From Deinococcus sonorensis KR-87 (GTDB lineage Bacteria > Deinococcota > Deinococci > Deinococcales > Deinococcaceae), in the NCBI RefSeq assembly GCF_040256395.1, contig NZ_CP158300.1, positions 62,001 through 126,000 on the forward strand: a DNA stretch of 64,000 nucleotides, in the 5' to 3' direction. Below are positions 25,739-33,907 of the stretch, in pieces. Positions within the stretch are counted from its first letter, which is position 1. Each line of letters opens with the position of its first letter. The notes beneath the pieces are model-generated. The model searched no databases and was not told the DNA's origin. It saw nothing but the letters and a program-made list of their open reading frames with translations. The translations under genes were made by a program, and so were the position numbers.

Positions 25739-26869
25739 GTGACCCTGCCTGTCTCTGCCTCCCCTGCCACACCCCCAGACACGGCAGAGGCCCTGTCCGG
25801 ACGCCTGCTGTTCGGCCCCGACAGCTGCCCGATGCCGCTGCTGCCGCCCGCCGCCGGGCTGGTCGACCTGGGCGCGTGGCTGGCCACCGACGCCACCCAG
25901 CCGGGCAGCACGCCACTGACGGTCGCGCTCGTCCCCGGCACCCGCCGCTTCGCCGCGCTGCTCGCCGCGCTGGGCGTGGTCGACGCCCTGAAACTGCGCC
26001 GCCCCGACTCCGGCCAGGTATTCGACACGCTCTACCAGGCCGGGCAGACGCTGAAACCTGGCGAAGAAGGCCCGCAGGCCCGCTGGCGCAATCGACGCCC
26101 ACCCACCGAACACCGCAGAACACCTGAGGGCACCGAACACACCGGTCCCCTGATCGGCAGCTCGATCAACGCCCAGGGCGAGCGTCAGTTGAGCTTCCAG
26201 GTGTACGTGCGCCGCCGGGTCAAGACCCGCGGCGCACCCAGCCGGATCAAATGGACGCCCGGTGAGACGCACCACGTTCCCGAGCGCATGCGCGACGACA
26301 TCCTCGCCACCGGCGAAGATGCCCTGGACGGCAGCGCCCTGCAGCAGCACCGCAGCCGCAGCCTGGGCATGAGCCCGTGGCGCGAAGCGCTGTTCTCCGG
26401 CGTCACGCCGTACGACTACACCTTCTACGACCGCCAGGACGTGCTGCTCATCGGCAGCGAAGCGGCGCTCACCCAGGAAGCCCGGCTGCCGCTGTACCTG
26501 CGTGGCCCGGACGGCGCCCTGCTGACCGGCTGCCCGCTCGAAGCGCTGCGGGCCCACCCCTGGGTGGACGGCGGCGGCCTCAACTGCGCCTTCCTTCCCG
26601 CCGTCAGCGACGCCGAACCAGACGCCTTGCTGGCCGCCACCGCCGAGCACACCGTCACGATCTTCGACGGAGGCCACGCCTACACGCGCTACGGCGCGCA
26701 CCTGGGCGGCCACCACCTGGTGCTCCTCGACCCGGCCCGCCCCGGCTTCGAGGCGGGCGACAGCGCCCTGCGCGAGGCTTTCCGCGCGCGTCAGGACGAC
26801 GCCGAACTCCCCGCCACCCTGGCTGAGCCGTGGCCGGGACGCGCCCTGGCCTTCCGGAGGTATGCATGA
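25739..26869 (+). CDS. Unrecognised protein, first gene of the DISARM-like operon
   Basis: A 376-residue protein with no family I can name. It is Ala/Leu-rich, without membrane segments or a signal peptide. The middle has a basic stretch (YVRRRVKTRGAPSRIKW) and an aromatic, charged segment (PYDYTFYDRQDVLLIG). The C-terminal third (TVTIFDGGHAYTRYG, HLVLLDPARPGF) reads like a beta-strand/Asp pattern of a nucleotide-binding or helicase-like fold, but no Walker motif is present. GTG 25739 is set by the leaderless promoter; TTG 25691 is also open. Its stop overlaps the next ATG by 4 nt. Operon position says it works with DrmA and DrmB. Confidence 0.65.
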   Translation: MTLPVSASPATPPDTAEALSGRLLFGPDSCPMPLLPPAAGLVDLGAWLATDATQPGSTPLTVALVPGTRRFAALLAALGVVDALKLRRPDSGQVFDTLYQAGQTLKPGEEGPQARWRNRRPPTEHRRTPEGTEHTGPLIGSSINAQGERQLSFQVYVRRRVKTRGAPSRIKWTPGETHHVPERMRDDILATGEDALDGSALQQHRSRSLGMSPWREALFSGVTPYDYTFYDRQDVLLIGSEAALTQEARLPLYLRGPDGALLTGCPLEALRAHPWVDGGGLNCAFLPAVSDAEPDALLAATAEHTVTIFDGGHAYTRYGAHLGGHHLVLLDPARPGFEAGDSALREAFRARQDDAELPATLAEPWPGRALAFRRYA

Positions 26870-28647
26870 CCGCCCACGACGTCAGCGCCGACCTCACCGC
26901 CGAATTCGGCCTGAGCCTGTGGATCGACACCTGCGCGGACACCCGCGCCGCACGCCTGCAGGTGCCGTTCCCCGCGCTGGCGGCGTTTGCCCGCCGGGTC
27001 TCCGCGCTGGGACAGGTGGCCGCGGCCTGCGGGCAGGACGACGTGTTCCTCCCCGCCCTGCGGCTGCTGCGCCGGGCGCGCTACCTGCTCGCCACCTCGC
27101 CGCTCTCCACCGGCCACCCGCTGCTGTGGCCGGACGCCGGCCTGGAGGACCTCAAGCGGCTGCGCCGGCTGCTCCCCGCCATGCACGAGGAAGCCGCGCC
27201 GCTGGCCGAGGAGCTGTGGACGCTGGTCACCGACCTGCGCCAGGCGGACGTCAGCCCGCTGAGCGTGGCCCTGAACGCCGAACTGACCCGCCTCTCGGCG
27301 CGGCCCCGCCCGCAGGTGATCCCCGGCATGCCCCGCCCGCAGGCCCGCTGGGCCCTGGTGATCCCCAACACCCCAGCCCTGCTCGCCTGCCAGGCCGACC
27401 TCGAGGCGCGCTGGCCTGAACTCGACCTGCTGCCGCCGGGAGAGCTGCGCCGCGACACGCCGGCGCCCAACGAAGCGCACCGCGACGTCGTCTACGAGGC
27501 GGTGTACATCTGCGGCAGCCTCGCCGCGCAGCACGTCCCCGCGTGGGTGCTGCACACGCCCCGGGCCGAGCAGACGGTGCTGCTGCAGTACGACTGGCTG
27601 TGGGACGACGAGCCGGGGTTCCCCCTGAGCGCCCTGAACGACCTGCTGGCCCCTGAGCCGCTCACGGTGCGCCCGGCGGCGCCGGATGCAGCCGCGCTGG
27701 CCGTGCCGCTGCCCCCACGTCGGCCACGCCCGAACCGGGGCCGCACCGAACTGCTGGACGCCGCGCAGGTCCACGACGAAGACGAAGAAGAAGACCCCAC
27801 CAGGACCCATGCCGCTGAACCCACGGCACCCAGCGCCCCCGCAGAACACCGCCAAGGCCCCCGCGTTGCCCCAGTCCGGCTCGAACCGTGGGCCCCCGAC
27901 TACAGCCAGGCGCGCGGCACGGCCGGCACCGGCGCCCACGGCGAGAGCACGGTCCCCGCGCGGCTGCTGATCCTCCAGGGCGGGCATCAGGGGCTGCTGG
28001 GCGTGTGGATGGAAACCGAGGGACGCGCCTACATCGTCGAAGCCGAAGACGGATCGGCCGTGTGCGACCTGCCGCTCGGCGAGGTCCGCGCCGGGCAGCA
28101 CCTGGTGCTGCGCGAACGCGGGGACCTGCAGCTGATCCACGGTTACGCCGCCGCGCGCCACGGTGAAGCCTACGGCCTTGCCCGCGAGGTGCACCTCGAC
28201 TTCAAACGCGACCTCCGGCGGGCCGCGGCACGCTACGCCACCCGGGACCTGGCGTGCGCGGTCCTGGCCAGCTTCGGCGCGGTCAGTGCCAACCCCCAGA
28301 ACTTCTCCAACTGGTGCCGTGACGACAAGCTGCGCCCGCGCGAATGGGCGGACATGGCCGCGCTCGTGCGCTTCGCCGGGCGCCCGGAGCGCGACGCCCA
28401 GCCGCTGTGGGACAACGCCGACCAGCTGTGGACCTGGCACCGCGAGGCCGGACGGCAGGTCAGCGAGCTGCTGGAACAGGCAGTGGCCGGCGCGGACCTC
28501 GCGCCGCTGCGGCGAAGCGGCACCCAGCGCTTCACGCTCGGCGAAGAAGGGCACACCCTGGTTGCCTACCGCATCGAGGACGTCACCGCCGAACTCGCCG
28601 ACGTCCCCCAGAGCCGGCTGGAAAAACCGTTCCGGACCGCGCTGTGA
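26866..28647 (+). CDS. Unrecognised 593-aa protein of the DISARM-like operon, possibly DrmE-like at its C-terminus
   Basis: A soluble protein. The N-terminal half is helical and Arg/Leu-rich, followed by an acidic low-complexity linker (VHDEDEEEDPTRTH, ~305-320), a beta-rich segment (RLLILQGGHQGLLGVW) and a C-terminal helical domain. That last domain (NFSNWCRDDKLRPREWADM, then LWTWHREAGRQVSELL) looks like a winged-helix module in which an NW motif precedes an AG helix. I see a loose resemblance to the C-terminus of DrmE from class 2 DISARM but would not name it so without a profile search. ATG 26866 follows CCGGAGG and overlaps both neighbours by 4 nt. Confidence 0.65.
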   Translation: MTAHDVSADLTAEFGLSLWIDTCADTRAARLQVPFPALAAFARRVSALGQVAAACGQDDVFLPALRLLRRARYLLATSPLSTGHPLLWPDAGLEDLKRLRRLLPAMHEEAAPLAEELWTLVTDLRQADVSPLSVALNAELTRLSARPRPQVIPGMPRPQARWALVIPNTPALLACQADLEARWPELDLLPPGELRRDTPAPNEAHRDVVYEAVYICGSLAAQHVPAWVLHTPRAEQTVLLQYDWLWDDEPGFPLSALNDLLAPEPLTVRPAAPDAAALAVPLPPRRPRPNRGRTELLDAAQVHDEDEEEDPTRTHAAEPTAPSAPAEHRQGPRVAPVRLEPWAPDYSQARGTAGTGAHGESTVPARLLILQGGHQGLLGVWMETEGRAYIVEAEDGSAVCDLPLGEVRAGQHLVLRERGDLQLIHGYAAARHGEAYGLAREVHLDFKRDLRRAAARYATRDLACAVLASFGAVSANPQNFSNWCRDDKLRPREWADMAALVRFAGRPERDAQPLWDNADQLWTWHREAGRQVSELLEQAVAGADLAPLRRSGTQRFTLGEEGHTLVAYRIEDVTAELADVPQSRLEKPFRTAL

Positions 28648-30137
28648 GGCCCACCCTCTACCCGCCCACCCTGCCCCCGGACACCGAGCAGCGTCTGGCC
28701 GGCGAAGCCCACATCTTCCGCCGGCTGGCGACGTGCGACCGCCCGTGGACGGTCCTGCACTCACTGGGGCTGCCGAACCACCCGCTGTTCGAACGCGGCG
28801 AGGCCGATTTTGTGGTGCTCGCACCGACGCTGGGCGTGGCGGTGCTGGAGATTAAAGGCCACGGGCAGGCCTGGATCGACCCGGACACCCGGCTGTGGCA
28901 CCTGGGGTACGATCCGCCGCGGGCGCGCGGGCCGGTGCAGCAGGCGCACGAAGCGATGTACAGCGTCCGGGAACGGCTGCGCCGCCACGACCAGCGTTGG
29001 GGAAGCTTCCCCTACGCCACGCTGGTGCTGCTGCCGTTCGCCGAGCTGGACGGCGAAGGCGAATGGAAGCCCTGGGAGCTCGCCGATCGCCTCCGCCTGA
29101 AGGCCTGCGCCCTGCAGGACCTGATCGAAGGTGCCCTGCGCGGCGCCCGGGAAGGCGCGGGTGGCCGTCCAGACGTGAACGACGTCCGAGCGATGGCCGA
29201 CGTGCTGCGCCCAGCCCTGGGACGAGCCCCGGACCTGGCCCACCGGCGCGCCGCTGAACTCGCGCGCGGCGAAGCGGAGCTGAAGGTGATCCTGGACGCG
29301 GCGTGGGACAACCCCCGGCTGCAGGTGCACGGACAGCCCGGCGCAGGCCGCGGCTGGCTGGTCCGCCACGCGGCTTCTCGCGCGGCGGAAGAAGGCCGCC
29401 GGGCGTTGATCGTCACCCCACCGGGCGCGCTGCTTCCACAAGCGCCCGAGGGGGTCACCGTGCAGTCGCTCGACCAGGCGCTGGAGGACGATGGCGCCTT
29501 CGACTGGCTGGGCATGGACCTCGGCGAGTCCGCCGCGCCACCGGAGGCTCTGGACACGCTGTTCTCCCGGCTTACCGGCGGCCCGAGCGGCGGCCGCTGG
29601 CTGTGCGCCGCGCCCGGTGATCTTCCCGGCGCCCCAGCGACACTGACGCTGCGTACCAACCGCCGGACCCTGCCGCGCCCGGCCGCCTTCGCCCACACCC
29701 TGGGGCGGCTGACCCCACCCTGGCCGGCCGTGCAGCGCCCCGACGACCTCGCCGAGGTCAGCTCGCGCTGGCCAGCGCCCGGAGACGACATCGGCGCGCT
29801 GGCCGAGCTGCTGAACGACCTGCGCGCCCTGGGCTTCGCGCCCGGTGAGATCGCCGTGCTGTCCGGCGCGCCGGCCCCGCAGAGCCTGGCCGCACGCGCG
29901 GCCGCCGCGGGACTGCCGCTCGCCCCCTGGGCACCGCAGTCCACCACCGTCGGCTTCGCGTCCATCCTCGACTACGCCCGCCTGGAAGCCCCGGCGGTGG
30001 TGCTCACCGACCTGCCCCACGGCCCGGAGCCGCAGGCGCACCTGCGGCTGGGCGCCACCCGCAGCGTCGGTCACCTGGCCGTGATCGCCGGCCCGACCTT
30101 TCTGACCACCTACCTCACCCCAGTGGAGACCCGATGA
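28644..30137 (+). CDS. NERD-domain protein with a degenerate P-loop ATPase region
   Basis: A 497-residue protein. Residues ~40-150 form a NERD (nuclease-related) domain with ADFVVLAPTLGVAVLEIKG, where Asp, Glu and Lys are the PD-(D/E)xK ligands. From ~225 a UvrD/helicase-like fold begins, but the Walker A position reads GQPGAGRGW, so the P-loop lysine is replaced by Arg-Gly, and no DExx box is clear. It may bind DNA and cut it while ATP-driven movement comes from the DrmA helicase encoded next. The GTG at 28644 overlaps the previous stop by 4 nt, and its own stop overlaps the drmA start by 4 nt. Confidence 0.7.
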   Translation: MRPTLYPPTLPPDTEQRLAGEAHIFRRLATCDRPWTVLHSLGLPNHPLFERGEADFVVLAPTLGVAVLEIKGHGQAWIDPDTRLWHLGYDPPRARGPVQQAHEAMYSVRERLRRHDQRWGSFPYATLVLLPFAELDGEGEWKPWELADRLRLKACALQDLIEGALRGAREGAGGRPDVNDVRAMADVLRPALGRAPDLAHRRAAELARGEAELKVILDAAWDNPRLQVHGQPGAGRGWLVRHAASRAAEEGRRALIVTPPGALLPQAPEGVTVQSLDQALEDDGAFDWLGMDLGESAAPPEALDTLFSRLTGGPSGGRWLCAAPGDLPGAPATLTLRTNRRTLPRPAAFAHTLGRLTPPWPAVQRPDDLAEVSSRWPAPGDDIGALAELLNDLRALGFAPGEIAVLSGAPAPQSLAARAAAAGLPLAPWAPQSTTVGFASILDYARLEAPAVVLTDLPHGPEPQAHLRLGATRSVGHLAVIAGPTFLTTYLTPVETR

Positions 30138-33100
30138 CCCTGCCTGACCCCCGCTTCTTCCACCCGGACGGCACCCCCAATCACCTCAAAGGCCGCGACG
30201 AGGTCCTGCTTTCCCTGCGCCGCGAACTCGTCGGCCCGGACGACGGGCGGCGCGCCGCGCCGCTGGACACCGCCGCGCGCCCCACCCTGGAGATGGCCGA
30301 CCTCGATCAGGCCTGGAAGGACCAGGCCACCGGCGCGGAAATCCTCACCCGCGCCTCGCCCACCCGCCAGTACGCCGTGGGCGTGCTGTACGCCCAGGAC
30401 AGTGCGCTGGCGCCGGCACGAGGCGAACCCAACCCCGAGGCGGTGGCAGAGGAAGACGCCGACACGGACGACGACGCCGTGCCGGCGCTGGACCGCACCG
30501 AAGAGCAGGCGATGCGGCAGCTCGCAAAGGACGCCCGCGTCATCGAAGGACGAACCGGGCACGGCGAGGAACGCGTCACGGTCGACGAAGCGGGCGAGGA
30601 CGACGCCACCACCGGAGCGGGCAGCCGCGGCCTGCAGGCTGCGCTGAGCCTGAGCTTCCTGGCCGAGCTCCCGCCCGGCTCGCGGCTGGAAGTGCGGCTG
30701 CCCGAGCGGCATCACCGCCTGGACATGCCGGTCAACGGTTACTACGAGCGCTTTCCGGTGAACCTGAAGTCGCAGGACCGCCGCACCGGGCAGCCGCGCA
30801 TCACGACCCGCAACATGCACGTGCGCCGCCAGGCGAGCGCCTGCTGGACCCTGGACGCCGCGGCGCTCAGCGCCGACCTGGGACCGCACGTGGCCGCGCA
30901 GGTCGAAGGCGCGCAGACCGGGCCGCTGCGGCTGGACGTGCAGGCGCTCTCCCGGGTGAATCCGGACGCGCCGGGCACGCGGCTGATCACCGTCAGCGTG
31001 ATCAACCGCACGCCGGTCACCGATGAACTCAGCCGCGACCGCGCGGCGCTGTACCAGACGCACCTCGAAGTGCGCGTGGTGAACGGCGCGGGCGAGGCGC
31101 TGCCGGCGGTGCTGCCGTACCCCGAGCCGCCGCGCACCGACCCGGAGCTGCAGTCCAACGCCCTGCTGTACCGCGACATGCCCGCCTTCGCCGCCGGGCG
31201 CGGCATCTCCGCCGAATGGAATGGGGTGGGCCAACAGGCAGACGGATGGCGTGCGAGCGTGCTGTACGGCGAAGCGCTGCCGTTCGTGGAAACCCCCTCG
31301 ATCACCCCCGACGTGCTGGACGAGCACCGCTTTCCCTTCGCGGTGAGCATGCGCGAACTGGCCGGGCTGGACGGCACAGACGCCGGCCTGGGCACCCTCA
31401 CGCGGGTGTGCGAGCTGTACAGCGATTGGATCGCCGCGCGCCGCCTCGACGTATCCGGCGTGCCGACGCACCTGCAGGACGCCGCTGAGCGGCACCTCGC
31501 GCAGTGCGAGCAGGCCCTGACGCGCATGCGCGAGGGCCTGGCGTTCCTGCAGGATCCCGCCTTCCCGCACGCCGCAACGGCGTTCCGGCTGGCGAACGAG
31601 GCGGTGCTGCTGCAGCAGCTGCGCGCCGCGCTGCCGCCGCGCGAACCGGCCGCCCTGACCGCGTCGCGCACCACCTGGGATCCGGCCGCGTACCCGGCCG
31701 TGACCGACCGGCCCGCCGGCCGAGACCTCGGGCAGTGGCGCGGCTTCCAGGTGGCGTTTCTGCTGCTCTCGCTGCCCTCAGCGGCCCTGGGCGACCACCC
31801 GGACCGCGACCTGGTCGACCTGATCTGGTTTCCCACCGGCGGCGGCAAGACCGAAGCCTACCTGGGCTTGACGGCCTTCACCACCTTCTACCGCCGCCTG
31901 CAGGAGCCGGGGGACAGCGGCGTGCAGGTGCTGATGCGCTACACCCTGCGGCTGCTCACCGCCCAGCAGTTCCAGCGCGCCACCAGCCTGCTGTGCGCCA
32001 TGGAATACCTGCGCCAGCGCGAAGCGGGGCGCGGCCGCCTGAACCTGGGTGACGAGCCGTTCTCCGCCGGCATCTGGCTGGGCATGGACACCACCCCCAA
32101 CACCCGCAAAGACGCGGTGCGCACCCTGCAGCTGATGAAGAACACCCAGACGCGCACGAAGATCGACAATCCGTTCGTGCTGCGCGCCTGCCCGTGGTGC
32201 GGCGCGGCGATGGGCGTCCGCCGCACGTCACCCCCCCACAAGGGCGGCACCGCCGGGCGCGTGGTGCTCGGCTACAGTGAGGCGCAGCACGGCCGCCAGA
32301 GCTGGGTGATGCTGCACTGCCCGGACGCCAGCTGCGCCTTTCACCACGCGCGCGGCGGCCTGCCGGTGTACGTCACCGACGAGGACATCTACATCCGCCG
32401 TCCGTCGCTGGTGATCGCCACGGTCGACAAGTTCGCGATGCTGGCCTTCACCCCCAAAGCCCGGGCGCTGTTCGGCCTGAACGAGCGCGGCGAGCGCGTC
32501 TGCTCGCCGCCCGGGCTGATCATCCAGGACGAGCTGCACCTGATCTCCGGACCGCTCGGCACCCTCAGCGGCGTGATGGAAGGGGTGATCGAGACGCTGT
32601 GCACCGAAGACCGCCCCGGCCGGGTCCCGGCGCGGCCCAAGATCGTGTGCTCGACCGCGACCATCCGTGCCTACGCCGATCAGATCAAAGGCCTGTACGC
32701 CCGGGTGAACCGGCACGGCGAGGGCCACGCCGCGCTGTTCCCCCCGCCGGGCCTGACGGCCGCCGATTCGTTCTTCGCCCGCTACGCGACCCTGCAGGAA
32801 GCGGATGGGCGCTACGGCGAGGACCCGGCCCCGGGACGCCTGTACGTCGGCATGCCCGGTCACGGCTACTCCTCGCTGCCGGCCGCGCAGGCCAAGGCGT
32901 ACTCGGCGCTGCTGCACGCCCCGGTGGAGCTGCCGGAAGCGGCGCGCGATCCCTGGTGGACCCTGCTGGGCTTCTTCGGCTCGCTCAAGGAACTCGGCGG
33001 CGCGGTGACGATGCTGCGCGGGTACATGCAGCCGTACCTGCGCAGCCTCAGAAACCGCCGTGGCCTGCCCCCGCGCGACGGGCGCTACGTCAACAGCGTG

Positions 33101-33907
33101 CGTGAACTGACCGGGCGGCTGGACGCCGAGGAGGTGCCGGAGGTGATCGGGGCGCTGATGCAACGCTACGACACCGCGGCGCGCGGCTCGGCGCGGGCGA
33201 TCGACGTGGCGCTGGCCAGTTCCATCATTGAGGTCGGCATCGACATTCCCCGGCTGAGCCTGATGTGCATCCTGACGCAGCCGAAGACGACCGCGCAGTA
33301 CATCCAGGTGTCCGGCCGGGTGGGGCGGCGCTGGTGGGAGCGGCCCGGGCTGGTGCTCACGATCTACTCCAACACCCGCTCGCGCGACCGCTCGCACTAC
33401 GAACGCTTCCGCAGCTACCACGAGCGGCTGTACGCGTTCGTGGAACCCACCTCGGTCACGCCGTTCTCCCCGCAGGCGATGGAACGCGCCCTCCACGGCG
33501 CGCTGGTGGCGTACGTGCGGCAGAAGGGCCCGATGGTCGAGCACGACGACGCGGCCTTGAGCCCCGAGCACTTCCCGGACCACCTGTTCGAGCGGTTCTC
33601 GCAGATGATGCTCGGGCGCATCGCCCGGGTCGACCCGGCGGAGCAGCCACGCATGGCGGCGCTGCTGGCCCGCAAGCGCGACAACTGGCTCAGCTGGGCC
33701 TACCAGGACTACGAAGGCGCGGGCGGCACGGTAGCGCTGCTGACCCGCGCCGGCAGTCACCTGGACGACGGCCAGAAACGGCGCACCTGGCAGACCATGA
33801 CCTCGATGCGCACCGTCGACGCCCAGTGTCAGGGCGAAATCACCACCCTGCCGATCCTGGACGCCGACAGCGCCAGCGCCGAAGCGCGCGAAGGAGTCAC
33901 CCCATGA
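30134..33907 (+). CDS. drmA: DrmA-type DISARM helicase
   Basis: A 1257-residue SF2 helicase. An N-terminal ~560-residue DrmA-specific region precedes the motor: Walker A FPTGGGKTEAY (~566), the RYTLRLLTAQQFQRA block typical of DrmA, a Cys cluster (CPWCG ~685; CPDASC ~728) inserted between motifs, DELH (~799), CSTATIRAY, and motif VI QVSGRVGR (~1058). In DISARM, DrmA and DrmB form a DNA-binding helicase complex that recognises and restrains incoming phage DNA. It is coupled by 4-nt overlaps to the NERD gene and to drmB. Family assignment is strong; role in this variant is inferred. Confidence 0.85.
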   Translation: MTLPDPRFFHPDGTPNHLKGRDEVLLSLRRELVGPDDGRRAAPLDTAARPTLEMADLDQAWKDQATGAEILTRASPTRQYAVGVLYAQDSALAPARGEPNPEAVAEEDADTDDDAVPALDRTEEQAMRQLAKDARVIEGRTGHGEERVTVDEAGEDDATTGAGSRGLQAALSLSFLAELPPGSRLEVRLPERHHRLDMPVNGYYERFPVNLKSQDRRTGQPRITTRNMHVRRQASACWTLDAAALSADLGPHVAAQVEGAQTGPLRLDVQALSRVNPDAPGTRLITVSVINRTPVTDELSRDRAALYQTHLEVRVVNGAGEALPAVLPYPEPPRTDPELQSNALLYRDMPAFAAGRGISAEWNGVGQQADGWRASVLYGEALPFVETPSITPDVLDEHRFPFAVSMRELAGLDGTDAGLGTLTRVCELYSDWIAARRLDVSGVPTHLQDAAERHLAQCEQALTRMREGLAFLQDPAFPHAATAFRLANEAVLLQQLRAALPPREPAALTASRTTWDPAAYPAVTDRPAGRDLGQWRGFQVAFLLLSLPSAALGDHPDRDLVDLIWFPTGGGKTEAYLGLTAFTTFYRRLQEPGDSGVQVLMRYTLRLLTAQQFQRATSLLCAMEYLRQREAGRGRLNLGDEPFSAGIWLGMDTTPNTRKDAVRTLQLMKNTQTRTKIDNPFVLRACPWCGAAMGVRRTSPPHKGGTAGRVVLGYSEAQHGRQSWVMLHCPDASCAFHHARGGLPVYVTDEDIYIRRPSLVIATVDKFAMLAFTPKARALFGLNERGERVCSPPGLIIQDELHLISGPLGTLSGVMEGVIETLCTEDRPGRVPARPKIVCSTATIRAYADQIKGLYARVNRHGEGHAALFPPPGLTAADSFFARYATLQEADGRYGEDPAPGRLYVGMPGHGYSSLPAAQAKAYSALLHAPVELPEAARDPWWTLLGFFGSLKELGGAVTMLRGYMQPYLRSLRNRRGLPPRDGRYVNSVRELTGRLDAEEVPEVIGALMQRYDTAARGSARAIDVALASSIIEVGIDIPRLSLMCILTQPKTTAQYIQVSGRVGRRWWERPGLVLTIYSNTRSRDRSHYERFRSYHERLYAFVEPTSVTPFSPQAMERALHGALVAYVRQKGPMVEHDDAALSPEHFPDHLFERFSQMMLGRIARVDPAEQPRMAALLARKRDNWLSWAYQDYEGAGGTVALLTRAGSHLDDGQKRRTWQTMTSMRTVDAQCQGEITTLPILDADSASAEAREGVTP

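Noticed and set aside
33265..33903. N-terminal extension of DrmB by 213 residues
   Set aside because: That part lies inside drmA in another frame and has no DrmB similarity; ATG 33904 gives the ATGA overlap seen throughout the operon.
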